Origin: Bryobacterales bacterium
Lineage (GTDB): Bacteria > Acidobacteriota > Terriglobia > Bryobacterales > Bryobacteraceae
Direction of reading: 5' to 3'
DNA length: 62,486 nt
Assembly (NCBI GenBank): GCA_020846745.1
Contig: JADLDI010000080.1
Coordinates: forward strand, 1-62,486
Positions 17,788 to 26,854 of this stretch are shown here, piece after piece. The position numbers and the translations under genes were made by a program. The notes below the pieces were generated by a model that saw only the letters and a program-made list of their open reading frames with translations, was not told where the DNA came from and did no database searches. Position 1 is the stretch's first letter; each line of letters starts with the position of its first letter.

Positions 17788-18281
17788 GAGTAAGGCGGCG
17801 CGGCGCGGCGATGCTCGAGACGGTGATGTGGTTGCCGATGCTGGTGTCGCTGCTGTTCGGCATGGTGGAACTGGCCCGCGTTTCCTATACCTATTACACG
17901 CTGCACAAGATTCTGTACGCGATTGCGAGCGATGTGGGCCACCGGTCCGGGATCGACTTCTGTAACGCGGATACAAACTTCGACACGGCCAAAAACTTCG
18001 CGCTCCGCGGGGGGATCGAGGACGCGACGGACACGATCGTGCCGAACCTGGTTGCGGACCAGATCGCGATCGGTTTTGAACGTGTCGACACAACGAGCGG
18101 AGCGGCGGCCATTATCGAGTACACGCCGGATTGCGCCGCGACCGCGAACGGCCCCGGACCCGATTACATCACGGTCAGCATTCCGGACGGCTATCCGATC
18201 CGGCTGGTGTTTCCGGCGCTGCTGCTCGATCCGATTCCGCTACGCCCGACAATTCGCATCCCGTTCGGGGGTGTTTCTTGA
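17784..18281 (+). CDS. TadE-like pseudopilin
   Basis: 165 residues from ATG 17784. The frame extends upstream to 17742, but the ATGA overlap and the start of the basic leader support this site. The leader RVRRRGAAMLETVMW precedes a hydrophobic helix (LPMLVSLLFGMVELARVSYT), the classic TadE form with Glu at +5 after the Ala/Gly processing site. A periplasmic domain of about 125 residues follows with two Cys. Probably a minor pseudopilin of the Tad fibre base. Confidence 0.85.
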   Translation: MRVRRRGAAMLETVMWLPMLVSLLFGMVELARVSYTYYTLHKILYAIASDVGHRSGIDFCNADTNFDTAKNFALRGGIEDATDTIVPNLVADQIAIGFERVDTTSGAAAIIEYTPDCAATANGPGPDYITVSIPDGYPIRLVFPALLLDPIPLRPTIRIPFGGVS

Positions 18282-18787
18282 GGCAACGCAATTGCCGCGG
18301 ACAGCAGTTGGCCGAGTTCGCGATGTCGTATGTGTTCCTGTTTCTGCCTTTGACGATGATGCTCATCTTTACGGCGCAACTGCTGTGGGTGTGGCATTCC
18401 GTGGTGGACTACACGAACAACGGAGCGCGGTATGCGGCGACCCACTGCTATCAAGGCGCCGGCGAAAACGTGCAGGCTTATATGCGGCAGAACGTGCCGC
18501 CCATGGTGGATCGCGATTTGTTCGCCAACGGGCAGACGGAGATTGAAGTTTCCTATTTCCAGCGGGACGGCACGGGCGAACTTACCCAATTCACGTGTGC
18601 CGGTAACGAGTGCAGCCCCGATTGTGTGCCCGACTTTGTTCGCGTTCGCATTCTGAATTACCAATTCCGGGGATTGCAGAGTTACTTAGGATTACCCGCG
18701 ATCAACCTGCCTAACTTCCAGACATCCGTCGCCGTGCAGAGCGCCGGCTGCTCGGCGGCCGACGGCGCAGTTACTTGTAGCCAATGA
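18278..18787 (+). CDS. Second TadE/TadF-like pseudopilin with TTG start
   Basis: 169 residues if translation starts at TTG 18278, which overlaps the previous stop as TTGA and is preceded by a G-rich stretch (CGGGGGTG). The resulting N-terminus RQRNCRGQQLAEFAM followed by a helix (YVFLFLPLTMMLIFTAQLLW) matches the TadE processing pattern G-QQLA-EF. No ATG gives such an N-terminus. The C-terminal domain holds six Cys (CYQGAG, CAGNECSPDC, SAGCSAADGAVTC), suggesting disulfides. Confidence 0.82.
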   Translation: MRQRNCRGQQLAEFAMSYVFLFLPLTMMLIFTAQLLWVWHSVVDYTNNGARYAATHCYQGAGENVQAYMRQNVPPMVDRDLFANGQTEIEVSYFQRDGTGELTQFTCAGNECSPDCVPDFVRVRILNYQFRGLQSYLGLPAINLPNFQTSVAVQSAGCSAADGAVTCSQ

Positions 18788-18808
18788 AATGAGGCCATAC
18801 GACCCGCT

Positions 18809-19981
18809 ATGTCGATTTCCTTGATGGTTGCCTCCAATGACGAACACTTTCGCGAAATCGTCAAAGAGAACCTGCTCAACATTCCGACCGCCAAACTGGT
18901 GGGCGACTATACCGAGGTGTCGCCGAACCTCTATATCCGCGTTTTGCAGGAACTGGAGCGGCACCCGGAAGCGGGCCTGTTGATGGACCTGGCGTCGGAC
19001 CCCGAGAACGGCATTCGCGTGCTCGAGAAAGTGAAGCAGGCCGCGCCGTCGCTGTACATTATCGCTTCGAACTACCATGCCGATGGGGAAATGGTGATCG
19101 CTTCTGTGCGCGCGGGCGCTAACGACTTTCTGGTGCAGCCGATCCGCCGGCTGGAGTTTCGCGACGCGATTACGCGGTTTGAGAAAGCTCCGAAGGCTGC
19201 GGCGCCGACGGCGTCGCGGCTTGGCAAGGTGTATACGTTCCTCGGTGTGCGCGGGGGAGTCGGGACCACGACGTTAGCGGTGAACTTCGCGGCTGTCCTG
19301 GCACAGCGCAAACAGAATGCCGTGCTGTTGGACTTGGATTGGGCGGGTAACGACGCGTCGATGCAGTTGGGTGCGCAGCCGCAGTACACGCTGCTCGAAG
19401 TGGGCGAGAACCTCACCAAGATGGACCAGCAGTTGTTTGAGGGCTTTGTGACGCGCGATCCGCTCGGGTTTTTCGTGGTCGGTCCGCCGGATTCGATGGA
19501 ACATCAGGGTTACTTCACCGAGCCGATGTTCCGCGACTTCGCGAATTTCCTGGTGGAGAAATACGACTCGGTGGTGATCGACGCGGGGCGGAACCCTGCT
19601 GGTGAACTGGTGTCGGCCGCGATGCAGGTTTCGTCGACGATTTTCCTGGTGATGGATCAGGAGTTCGGATCGGTTCGCAATGCGCAGCGCTACATTTCGT
19701 TTCTGATGCGGATGGGATTCACGCAGGACCAGTTGAAGATTGTCGTGAACAAATACCAGAAGAAGACGCCGTCTACGCACGCCGCGATCGACCAGATTAA
19801 GGGGACGCTGAACCAGGAGGTGTTCTATGGCATTCCGCCTTCGCCCGCCGTGCTGAATGCGATCAATCGGGGACGGCCGTTTGTGGTAAACCGAGAAGCC
19901 GCGGGCGACCTGGACCGCGCGTTCCGGGCCTTTGTGGACAAAGCGACGGGCGGGAAGAAGCCGGTGGCGCAGACCGCGTAA
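18809..19981 (+). CDS. cpaE: CpaE/TadZ ATPase-like localisation protein
   Basis: 390 residues. The N-terminal ~125 residues are receiver-like (LLMDLASDPENGIRVLEKV, ANDFLVQPIRRLEF). A MinD/ParA-type domain begins at about 140 with an atypical Walker A, GVRGGVGTTT, in which the usual lysines are missing, as in many TadZ/CpaE proteins. Switch regions include LLDLDWAGNDAS and VVIDAGRNP. It places the Tad machine at the pole or membrane site. It begins 21 bases after the pseudopilin gene. Confidence 0.9.
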   Translation: MSISLMVASNDEHFREIVKENLLNIPTAKLVGDYTEVSPNLYIRVLQELERHPEAGLLMDLASDPENGIRVLEKVKQAAPSLYIIASNYHADGEMVIASVRAGANDFLVQPIRRLEFRDAITRFEKAPKAAAPTASRLGKVYTFLGVRGGVGTTTLAVNFAAVLAQRKQNAVLLDLDWAGNDASMQLGAQPQYTLLEVGENLTKMDQQLFEGFVTRDPLGFFVVGPPDSMEHQGYFTEPMFRDFANFLVEKYDSVVIDAGRNPAGELVSAAMQVSSTIFLVMDQEFGSVRNAQRYISFLMRMGFTQDQLKIVVNKYQKKTPSTHAAIDQIKGTLNQEVFYGIPPSPAVLNAINRGRPFVVNREAAGDLDRAFRAFVDKATGGKKPVAQTA

Positions 19982-20001
19982 AGTAAAGGTCACGCATTCA
20001 A

Positions 20002-21318
20002 ATGAGCACTCGCCCAATCGTTCGTCCCGGATCCGGCGCGGACCGCTGGTTTGCGCTGAAGACGCAGATCCATACGCGCCTGCTGAACTCGCTGACTCCC
20101 GAGCAACTGCGCGGGTTGAATAAAGAGGGCGTCCGCGAGCAGATCGGTTCGCAACTCGAACGTCTGATCGGGGAAGAGAACATCCCGATGACGATCAACG
20201 AGCGAGAGCGGTTGATCGAAGACATTCTCGACGAGGTGTTCGGGTTGGGACCGCTGGAGGCGCTGATTAAAGATCCGGCCATCAGCGACATTATGGTGAA
20301 CGGCTTCGACAACGTCTACATCGAACGCGGCGGCCACATTGTCGAAACCAACATCCGGTTTAAAGATCAGAACCATGTCCGGCTGGTAATTGAACGCATT
20401 GTGTCGAACATCGGGCGCCGCATCGACGATTCCTCCCCCATCGTCGATGCGCGCCTGGACGACGGGTCGCGGGTTTGCGCGGTGATTCCGCCGCTGTCGT
20501 TGATCGGTCCGGTGATGACGATCCGCCGGTTCGGCAAGAAGCTGCTGTCGACCGACGATCTGAAGAAGAACGAGACGATGACGGCCGGCATGCTCGACTT
20601 CCTGTCGGGCTGCGTGGAGGCGCGGCTGAACATGGTGGTGTCGGGTGGTTCCGGTTCGGGCAAGACGACGATGCTGAACACGCTGTCGCGGTTCGTGCCG
20701 GACGAGCAGCGGGTGATCACGATCGAAGATACGGCCGAGTTGCAGTTGCAGCAGACGCACGTGGTGCGGCTGGAAACACGTCCACCGAATATCGAAGGGG
20801 CGGGCGCGATCACGCAGCGCGACCTGGTGATCAACGCGTTGCGTATGCGGCCGGACCGCATCATCATTGGGGAATGCCGCGGTTCGGAAGCGTTCGACAT
20901 GATGCAGGCGATGAACACGGGCCACGACGGGTCGATGACTACGGTACACGCGAACACGGCGCGGGACGCTTTTTCGCGCCTGGAGACCATGGTGATGATG
21001 GCGTCGCAGCACGTGCCCGATTACGTGATTCGCCAGATGCTGGGGTCGGCGGTGCAGATTGTGGTCCACATGAACCGGCTGCCTGACGGCGGGCGTAAAG
21101 TAATGTCGATTTCCGAGGTGGGCCATACCGAGGACGGCCACGTCGAGATTCGCGAGATTTTCGGATTCGAGCGGCAGGGCATGAGCCCTTCGGGCAAGGT
21201 GATCGGACGGTTCCGCGCTACGGGCGAAGTGCCGACATGCCTTACGCGACTGAAGGCGTACGGCGTACACATTTCGCAATCGATTTTTCAGGAAACACAC
21301 GCGGTGAAGGAGCGATAG
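20002..21318 (+). CDS. cpaF: Tad pilus assembly ATPase CpaF/TadA
   Basis: A 438-residue secretion ATPase of the GspE/VirB11 superfamily. Walker A is VSGGSGSGKTTM (about residues 213-224). An Asp/Glu box (VITIEDTAELQL), Walker B (RPDRIIIGECRGSEAF) and a His box (NTGHDGSMTTVHAN) follow. The N-terminal domain DPAISDIMVNGFDNVYIERG is typical of CpaF. It powers both assembly and retraction of the Flp pilus at the inner membrane together with TadB and TadC. Confidence 0.95.
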   Translation: MSTRPIVRPGSGADRWFALKTQIHTRLLNSLTPEQLRGLNKEGVREQIGSQLERLIGEENIPMTINERERLIEDILDEVFGLGPLEALIKDPAISDIMVNGFDNVYIERGGHIVETNIRFKDQNHVRLVIERIVSNIGRRIDDSSPIVDARLDDGSRVCAVIPPLSLIGPVMTIRRFGKKLLSTDDLKKNETMTAGMLDFLSGCVEARLNMVVSGGSGSGKTTMLNTLSRFVPDEQRVITIEDTAELQLQQTHVVRLETRPPNIEGAGAITQRDLVINALRMRPDRIIIGECRGSEAFDMMQAMNTGHDGSMTTVHANTARDAFSRLETMVMMASQHVPDYVIRQMLGSAVQIVVHMNRLPDGGRKVMSISEVGHTEDGHVEIREIFGFERQGMSPSGKVIGRFRATGEVPTCLTRLKAYGVHISQSIFQETHAVKER

Positions 21319-21319
21319 C

Positions 21320-22288
21320 TTGTTCGTGCTTGTTTCGTTCCTGATTTTTTCCGGCGCGCTGCTCGCCGCGGCCTATTACGTTTTCAGCGTGCCGCGGCAG
21401 GAAGAGGGCAATGCGGTCGCCACGCGTCTGCGCGAGTTGCGGTCAAGAACGGGCCAGACGCGGCGCACAGGCGGGGACCTGATGCGGCGGGAAAGCCAGG
21501 GCAAGTTCGCGTTCCTGTCGGAGTTTGTGGCGTGGATCGGTTTGCTGCGGCGCCTGCAGGAGTATATCGACCAGGCGAACCTGAAATACCGCGCGGTGGA
21601 TGTGTTCGCCGTATCGGTGATGCTGGGGGCCGGTTCATATTTCTTTTTGGGCGTTGTAGGCATGTCGATGCTGCTGTTGCGGATTGTGTTTGCGCTGCTG
21701 ATCGGCGCGATCCCGATCATGTTCGTTTCGCAGAAACGCAAACGGCGGCTGGCGAAATTCGAAGAGCTTTTTCCGGACGCGATCGACCTGTTTAACCGCT
21801 CGATGAAGGCGGGCCACACCATTCATTCGGGGCTGGAAACCATCGCGCAGGAATCGCTCGAACCGGTGAAGATGGAATTCAAGAAAGTGATCGAAGAACT
21901 ATCGCTCGGTTCGCAGTTGGATGCCGCACTTCTCAATCTGGGGAAGCGCATTCCGATTGTCGATTTGAAGTTCTTCATCACGGGCCTGATCTTGCAGCGG
22001 CAAACGGGCGCGAACATGGTGGAGGTGCTCGATAACCTGGCATTGCTGGTGCGCGAGCGGTTGAACATGGCCGCGAAGATGAAAGCGCACACGGCGCAGC
22101 AGCGGCTGTCGGCGGGACTGCTGTGCGCACTGCCGGTAGTGTTCGGCCTTGGCCTTGCGATTCTGAAGCCCGAGAACTTCGACCTGCTGATTCACGACGA
22201 CACGGGCAGCTTCTTCTTCACTTATGCGATCATCTCCGAAATCATCGGCATCCTGATCATCCGCAAGCTGGCGAACCCGAGGTTCTAG
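21320..22288 (+). CDS. tadB: Tad inner-membrane platform protein TadB
   Basis: 322 residues with a type II secretion F domain (about 165-290; ELFPDAIDLFNRSMKAGHTI, QRQTGANMVEVLDNLALLVR). Membrane segments lie at the N-terminus, near 95-135 and at the C-terminus (LSAGLLCALPVVFGLGLAIL; FTYAIISEIIGILIIRKL). The start is TTG, 1 base after the cpaF stop, with AAGGAG seven bases upstream. TadB pairs with TadC to form the platform driven by CpaF. Confidence 0.93.
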   Translation: MFVLVSFLIFSGALLAAAYYVFSVPRQEEGNAVATRLRELRSRTGQTRRTGGDLMRRESQGKFAFLSEFVAWIGLLRRLQEYIDQANLKYRAVDVFAVSVMLGAGSYFFLGVVGMSMLLLRIVFALLIGAIPIMFVSQKRKRRLAKFEELFPDAIDLFNRSMKAGHTIHSGLETIAQESLEPVKMEFKKVIEELSLGSQLDAALLNLGKRIPIVDLKFFITGLILQRQTGANMVEVLDNLALLVRERLNMAAKMKAHTAQQRLSAGLLCALPVVFGLGLAILKPENFDLLIHDDTGSFFFTYAIISEIIGILIIRKLANPRF

Positions 22289-22296
22289 GAAAACGC

Positions 22297-23235
22297 ATGC
22301 TCGGCGCCGCACTGTTCTTCACGCTCGCGTTTGCCACCTTAGCCGCCCTGCTCTGGTCTGGCCTGTTGTTGTTCCGGCAGGAAGAGAATCCGCTGGACGA
22401 TCGGTTGGAGGCGCTGCAATCGTCGGCCGGCGTTCAAACCACTACGCGGCGCCGGCGCAGGGCGGGAGGCGGCATTCTCAACAGCCTGCTGTACGTGATC
22501 TCACTGGTTCCGGGCGGCGACGAATGGCTTCGCGAAACGGAGCGCGAGCTGCAAAGCGCGGGCGTGCGGCGGCGCGAGGTGATCGCGATCTATTCCGTCG
22601 GCAACGTCGCTTTTCTGCTGGTTTTGGTGGTGGTGGGCCAGTATTTCCAATGGGGGGCTCCGGTATCGAACAAGATCGTGATGCTGGTGGTGGCAGGAAT
22701 CCTGGGCTGGCTTCTGCCCCGGCAGATTCTGTATCGTCTGGTGGCGCGGTACAGGCGGCGTCTGCAACAAGCCTTGCCGGATACGATCGACCTGCTGGGC
22801 ATCGTGCTCGGTACCGGACTGGCGCTGGACCAGGCGCTGTTGCGCGTTTCCGAGGAGATGCAGCATATTTATCCCGAACTGGCGAATGAGTTCTATACGG
22901 TGGTGATGCAGGTGAAAGCCGGGCAGGAACGATCGAAGGCGTTCAATGCATTGGTACGGCGCACGGGCGTGGAAGACGTGAAGTCGCTGGCGGCGATGAT
23001 CGTACAGAGCGAACGGTTCGGAACGAGTCTGTCGCAGGCGCTGAAGGTTTACGCGGAATCACTTCGCACCCGGCGGCGGTTGAGGGCGGAAGCGGCGATC
23101 GGGAAAGCCGGGATCAAGATGCTGTTCCCGATTGTGCTGTTCATCCTTCCGGCGCTATTCGTCGTGGTGCTGGTACCCGCATTGATCAGCATTCTGCGCA
23201 ACCTCGGCGGGGGGATCGGCGCGGGGGCACGGTGA
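22297..23235 (+). CDS. tadC: Tad inner-membrane platform protein TadC
   Basis: 312 residues from ATG 22297. The open frame extends back into tadB. There is an N-terminal membrane segment (LFFTLAFATLAALLWSGLLL), two central ones and a T2SSF domain (ALPDTIDLLGIVLGTGLALD; IVQSERFGTSLSQALKVYAE). The C-terminal helix is MLFPIVLFILPALFVVVLVP. It is the last gene of the Tad operon, 8 bases after tadB and 34 bases from the convergent lepB stop. Confidence 0.92.
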   Translation: MLGAALFFTLAFATLAALLWSGLLLFRQEENPLDDRLEALQSSAGVQTTTRRRRRAGGGILNSLLYVISLVPGGDEWLRETERELQSAGVRRREVIAIYSVGNVAFLLVLVVVGQYFQWGAPVSNKIVMLVVAGILGWLLPRQILYRLVARYRRRLQQALPDTIDLLGIVLGTGLALDQALLRVSEEMQHIYPELANEFYTVVMQVKAGQERSKAFNALVRRTGVEDVKSLAAMIVQSERFGTSLSQALKVYAESLRTRRRLRAEAAIGKAGIKMLFPIVLFILPALFVVVLVPALISILRNLGGGIGAGAR

Positions 23236-23269
23236 TAATTTATTGCGGCAATGACGGCGGGCGTTCGAC

Positions 23270-23845
23270 TTAGTGGATCAGGCCCATTTTGTCGAGAGGC
23301 CAGTAGATGAATACGGCCTTGCCGTAGATGTGGCGGCGGTGGACGGGGCCCCAGGCGCGGCTGTCGTTGGACGAGGAGCGGTGGTCGCCGAGTACGTAAT
23401 AGTGGTCGGGGGGCACCACTGTTTTGGCAACCGACTGCGTGTCGCGATACGCGCTCGGGACGTAGGTTTCTTCCAGCATGTTCCCGTTTAGGGCGACGGT
23501 GCCGTTGTTGATCTCGATACTGTCGCCGGGCAGGCCGATGATGCGCTTGATGTACGACTTGCTGGGGTCGCCAGGATACCAGAATACGACCATGTCGCCG
23601 CGCTGGATATCGCCCATGCCGAACCGGTAGATGAACTTGTTGATAAAAATCCGCTCCTGATCTTCGAGCGAAGGCATCATGCTGGTGCCTTCGACCTTGA
23701 CCGGCTGGTACACGAAGAGGATGACCAGCACGGCCAGGATGACTGAGAGCAGCAGGTCGCGCGTCCATCCCAGGGCGGCGGCCAAAGCGGAACGGCGGGG
23801 CGGAGACGTGGCGAACGTCGTCATGGGCACTTCCGGGTCCGTCAT
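23270..23845 (-). CDS. lepB: Signal peptidase I
   Basis: 191 residues from the ATG at 23845. ATGs at 23890 and 23824 are alternatives. There is one membrane segment (LLLSVILAVLVILFVYQPVK). The catalytic Ser is in VEGTSMMPSL, the catalytic Lys in SYIKRIIGLPGD, and the family boxes YVLGDHRSSSNDSR and GKAVFIYWPL follow. It removes Sec signal peptides at the inner membrane. It is convergent with tadC and not a prepilin peptidase, so it cannot process Flp. Confidence 0.93.
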   Translation of the reverse strand: MTDPEVPMTTFATSPPRRSALAAALGWTRDLLLSVILAVLVILFVYQPVKVEGTSMMPSLEDQERIFINKFIYRFGMGDIQRGDMVVFWYPGDPSKSYIKRIIGLPGDSIEINNGTVALNGNMLEETYVPSAYRDTQSVAKTVVPPDHYYVLGDHRSSSNDSRAWGPVHRRHIYGKAVFIYWPLDKMGLIH

Positions 23846-23903
23846 CGAGGTAATGTTCCTATTTTGAACGCAATGGCGGTGTGCTGACAACCGGCCCCCG
23901 CGT

Positions 23904-23939
23904 GTTCCGTACCGCCGTGCCGCAGGGGCGTGGCGGAAC
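23904..23939. other. Inverted repeat upstream of lepB
   Basis: GTTCCG (23904-23909) pairs with CGGAAC (23934-23939), with further GC-rich pairing inside. It lies in the 178-bp gap between lepB and the DUF885 gene. There is no T-run on either side, so it is not an obvious terminator. Confidence 0.25.
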
Positions 23940-24023
23940 AGACACTCCGGCTTGAACGGCTAGTACGAATGATTGCCAATCTCTTGGACGGACGTGAAGC
24001 CTTTCGGTAAGGTTCCAAGGGCT

Positions 24024-25727
24024 TTACTGGACGCCGAGGATGCGTTCGAGGGCCGGCATCGGGACGGCTCCTGTTTTGAGCGCCTGTTGATGAAATTCAG
24101 AGAGATTGAAATAGCCGCGGCCTTGCATCTTGGATTTCAGGCGCTTCCAGGCGCGATAGCCGGTGAAGTAGGTCGGCAACTGAACCGAGGAGAGCTTGGC
24201 GCGTTGCAGCTTGGCGGTGGCCTCCTCTTTTTCCTGAAAGGTCTGATTGAGCATCAACTCCATGGCTTCGTCATCTGTCATGTTGAGGGTGTGGAGGCGA
24301 ATATCGAGGATGGTGTTCGCCACTGCCCTCAGGTATTGCTTGAGCCATGTGAGGTGAAACGCTGGATCGTTATCCAGATAGCCTTGCTCCACCATCACAT
24401 CGGTGGCATAGACGGCCCAGCCTTCCACGTAGGGTCCGTTAAAGTAGAGGGCGCGCAGAGCGCGACGCGCATCGGGAGTGACGTCGTTGGCGTATTCGCT
24501 TTGCAGATAGTGTCCCGGGATGGCTTCGTGAATGGTAAGTATCTTTAGTCCGTATGAGTTGTACTCGCGGAGCTTCGATTCCGCTCGAGCTTGATCCCAG
24601 GCTTCCGGTATCGGTGTGAGCCAGTAGAACGCCCCGAGGTTCGGTTCGAGCGCCGGCGCGGGATTAAAACCGCCGACGGCGTAGATGCCGCGCATGAAAG
24701 CGGGCGTGGGAATCACCTTGAGGTTATCGCGCTTGGGCAACGGGACGATGTTGCGGGAACGGACGAAGCGGCGAATCTCTTCAAGGCCGGCTTCGGCAGT
24801 CTTGAAGTAGTCCTTTCGTTTGGGGTGGCGCGTCGCGATCTTGGCGAGAGCGTCTTTGACGGATATTTTAGGGAAAGACCTGGCGGCGATCGTCGCCATC
24901 GCGATGCGGGTCCGGTTGAGTTCCGCCTCGGCATCCGCAAGAACCTGTTGAGGAGTAAGCTCTAAGCCCAAAGAGGATTTGAACTTAGCCGCATATTTGG
25001 CCGAGCCGAGGCGCCAATCGTAATCCTTTTGTTTAAGGTCGTTCCGCAGAAACAGACGGAAATCCTCGATAGCGCGTAGCGCCTCGCGCGAAGCGTGCTC
25101 GAAGATGACGCGATGGATACCGGGGCACTCCTTCGAGAGTGTGCCGATGATCAGGTCGCGATTCGCTTCGTTTTCCTGGAGAGCCACTTCGGTCCAGATC
25201 ACCGGAGCGCTCACCAGGTTCTGGCGTGCTTCGCCCAGCAGTTGGGGGACCCGGCGCATCCGCTCGATAATGTGGCGGTAGCGGTCCTCTAGCGGTGCAT
25301 ATTCGAGCACAAGCGGATTGAATAACGCATTTCCGACAAGTTCGACGTATAAAGTCGGGTTGTGCTTATAGTTTTGAATGGAGTCGAACTCGATGAATGC
25401 CAGCTCGACCTGGTCGGCAATGATCTTGTAGTCCGCTTGGGCTTGAGGATCGAGGGTCTTGGGGTCGATCTGCTGTAAGCGTTGCTTAAACTCTTCATAC
25501 CACTGGCGCTGCTCTTTGATCGAGCGCTCGCCATAGTTGTCGAGCATTTCATCGAGCGTCGAGCTTTTGTGCTGGTGGTAGCCGGCTGCCGTGGCGGTGA
25601 CGGGCGAAAAAGACAGAGTGGTGTAGACGAATTCCTGCACCAGGTCGGGTAGTTGCGGTGCTGGCTTGCTACAGGATAAAGCAAGCAGGAGAGGACTCAT
25701 GAAGAACATGAGCCGGTGGCGGTACAT
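24024..25727 (-). CDS. DUF885 family lipoprotein, putative metallopeptidase
   Basis: 567 residues. The signal peptide MYRHRLMFFMSPLLLALSC ends in a lipobox with Cys19. The DUF885 hallmark HEAIPGHYLQ sits near residue 401, a zinc-site-like H-E-x4-H, followed by VEGWAVYATDVMVEQG with a likely third ligand Glu. The family is usually annotated as carboxypeptidase-like, but the substrate is unknown. Probably anchored to a membrane facing the periplasm. Last gene of a leftward set starting with the aldose epimerase at 30507, 17 bp after its neighbour. Confidence 0.85.
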   Translation of the reverse strand: MYRHRLMFFMSPLLLALSCSKPAPQLPDLVQEFVYTTLSFSPVTATAAGYHQHKSSTLDEMLDNYGERSIKEQRQWYEEFKQRLQQIDPKTLDPQAQADYKIIADQVELAFIEFDSIQNYKHNPTLYVELVGNALFNPLVLEYAPLEDRYRHIIERMRRVPQLLGEARQNLVSAPVIWTEVALQENEANRDLIIGTLSKECPGIHRVIFEHASREALRAIEDFRLFLRNDLKQKDYDWRLGSAKYAAKFKSSLGLELTPQQVLADAEAELNRTRIAMATIAARSFPKISVKDALAKIATRHPKRKDYFKTAEAGLEEIRRFVRSRNIVPLPKRDNLKVIPTPAFMRGIYAVGGFNPAPALEPNLGAFYWLTPIPEAWDQARAESKLREYNSYGLKILTIHEAIPGHYLQSEYANDVTPDARRALRALYFNGPYVEGWAVYATDVMVEQGYLDNDPAFHLTWLKQYLRAVANTILDIRLHTLNMTDDEAMELMLNQTFQEKEEATAKLQRAKLSSVQLPTYFTGYRAWKRLKSKMQGRGYFNLSEFHQQALKTGAVPMPALERILGVQ

Positions 25728-25744
25728 AGTTCTATTGTAGGGAC

Positions 25745-26809
25745 TTACCTACTCTCAATAGTCACTTCGCGGGTGCCTTCGGAAAGACCGTAGATCTTGA
25801 CCACCATCGGTTCAGGTTTTGCGGGCGTGGGCGGCGGCACAGGGTCGGCAGCGGCGGGGGTGGGCGCCGGCGTTCGCCGTAAAGCGGCTTGGAGAACCTG
25901 TCCCTTGAGTGCAGCTATCTGCTGGTCGATTTCAGTGAGGGGCCAACCGATGGCAACGGAAACGCGTTCGCCGTCTGAATCGAGCCGCAGTTTGCGGAGC
26001 ACATCCTGAACGCGCTTATCGCTGTTGGGCCCCATGGCGGCGAACTGCAAAAGCACGCGGGCGGCTTCGGCAATTTCTTTGGCCTTGGCGGGGGATTCCG
26101 TGAGCAGGTTGAGCTGGAGGTCGACACCCTCGCGGAGGGAGATACCCCCTTCCAACCCCAGAACGCCGGAAAGCAGGTTGCCGCCGGGCATCTGCGAGAT
26201 GGTCGCGTCTGGCGGCATGGCCTCGGATGCCACCCATATTTCATATAAGGTGGCCAGTTCCGTAGCGCGCTGGAACAGGGGTTTTCCGGCCAATGGAGCG
26301 CCGCCGGCGGCCTGCAGGTCGAGCGCGGCATGAAGACTGCGCTCATCCCCCAAAACCACGATTTGCGCGTTGACGAGAGCCAGTTGAATGTCTGTGCCCT
26401 TCTCGACGCGGCTGAAAACAGGAATACCCTTGTACGTGGACTCCTTGGCCTTTTTATCACGCATGAAGGTGCGGATCTTCGCAAGGTCGAACCGGCCGGA
26501 AACGGAGATCACGACGGGTTGGCTGTCCGCTTTGCCGGCCGAGGGGGTGTTCGGCAGGACCGGGGAGGAAAAGAGCAGCTTTTCGACATTCTCGAGCAGG
26601 TCGACACCGGGGGTGCTGAGCGTCTTCCGGAAGCCGGCGTTCAGGAACTCCGTTTTGAGTTTCTGGCCTAGGGGCGATTGGATGGCCGCGCGGACGTCAA
26701 CGCCTATCAACGTCTTGGCTTGGGGGTGAATGTAACGCCAGGCGGCAGGATGCGACTGCGGCTGGGCGAAGCAAAGAGCGGACACACAGAACAGGCCGAG
26801 GGTCCTCAT
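25745..26809 (-). CDS. Exported protein of unknown function
   Basis: 354 residues with a short signal peptide (MRTLGLFCVSALCFAQ). Recognisable features are a repeating alpha/beta pattern (LIGVDVRAAIQSPLGQKLKT; VVISVSGRFDLAKIRTFMRD; GVDLQLNLLTESPAKAKEIA), a Pro/Ala-rich linker around 310-335 and a C-terminal strand VVKIYGLSEGTREVTIE. Similar exported proteins occur near TonB-type barrels in acidobacteria, but I cannot assign a family. It lies between the barrel gene (45 bp) and the DUF885 gene (17 bp). Confidence 0.6.
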   Translation of the reverse strand: MRTLGLFCVSALCFAQPQSHPAAWRYIHPQAKTLIGVDVRAAIQSPLGQKLKTEFLNAGFRKTLSTPGVDLLENVEKLLFSSPVLPNTPSAGKADSQPVVISVSGRFDLAKIRTFMRDKKAKESTYKGIPVFSRVEKGTDIQLALVNAQIVVLGDERSLHAALDLQAAGGAPLAGKPLFQRATELATLYEIWVASEAMPPDATISQMPGGNLLSGVLGLEGGISLREGVDLQLNLLTESPAKAKEIAEAARVLLQFAAMGPNSDKRVQDVLRKLRLDSDGERVSVAIGWPLTEIDQQIAALKGQVLQAALRRTPAPTPAAADPVPPPTPAKPEPMVVKIYGLSEGTREVTIESR

Positions 26810-26854
26810 AAGCCTACTTTCGGCAGAATTGCGTTAGAGGTTTAGGGTGGTGGG

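Noticed and set aside
19990..21300. Antisense open frame of 436 codons on the minus strand
   Set aside because: It mirrors cpaF exactly, is rich in His/Arg and lacks any domain.
23270..23845. The peptidase next to the Tad operon as the prepilin peptidase
   Set aside because: The Ser/Lys motifs are those of signal peptidase I. Aspartic prepilin peptidase motifs are absent.
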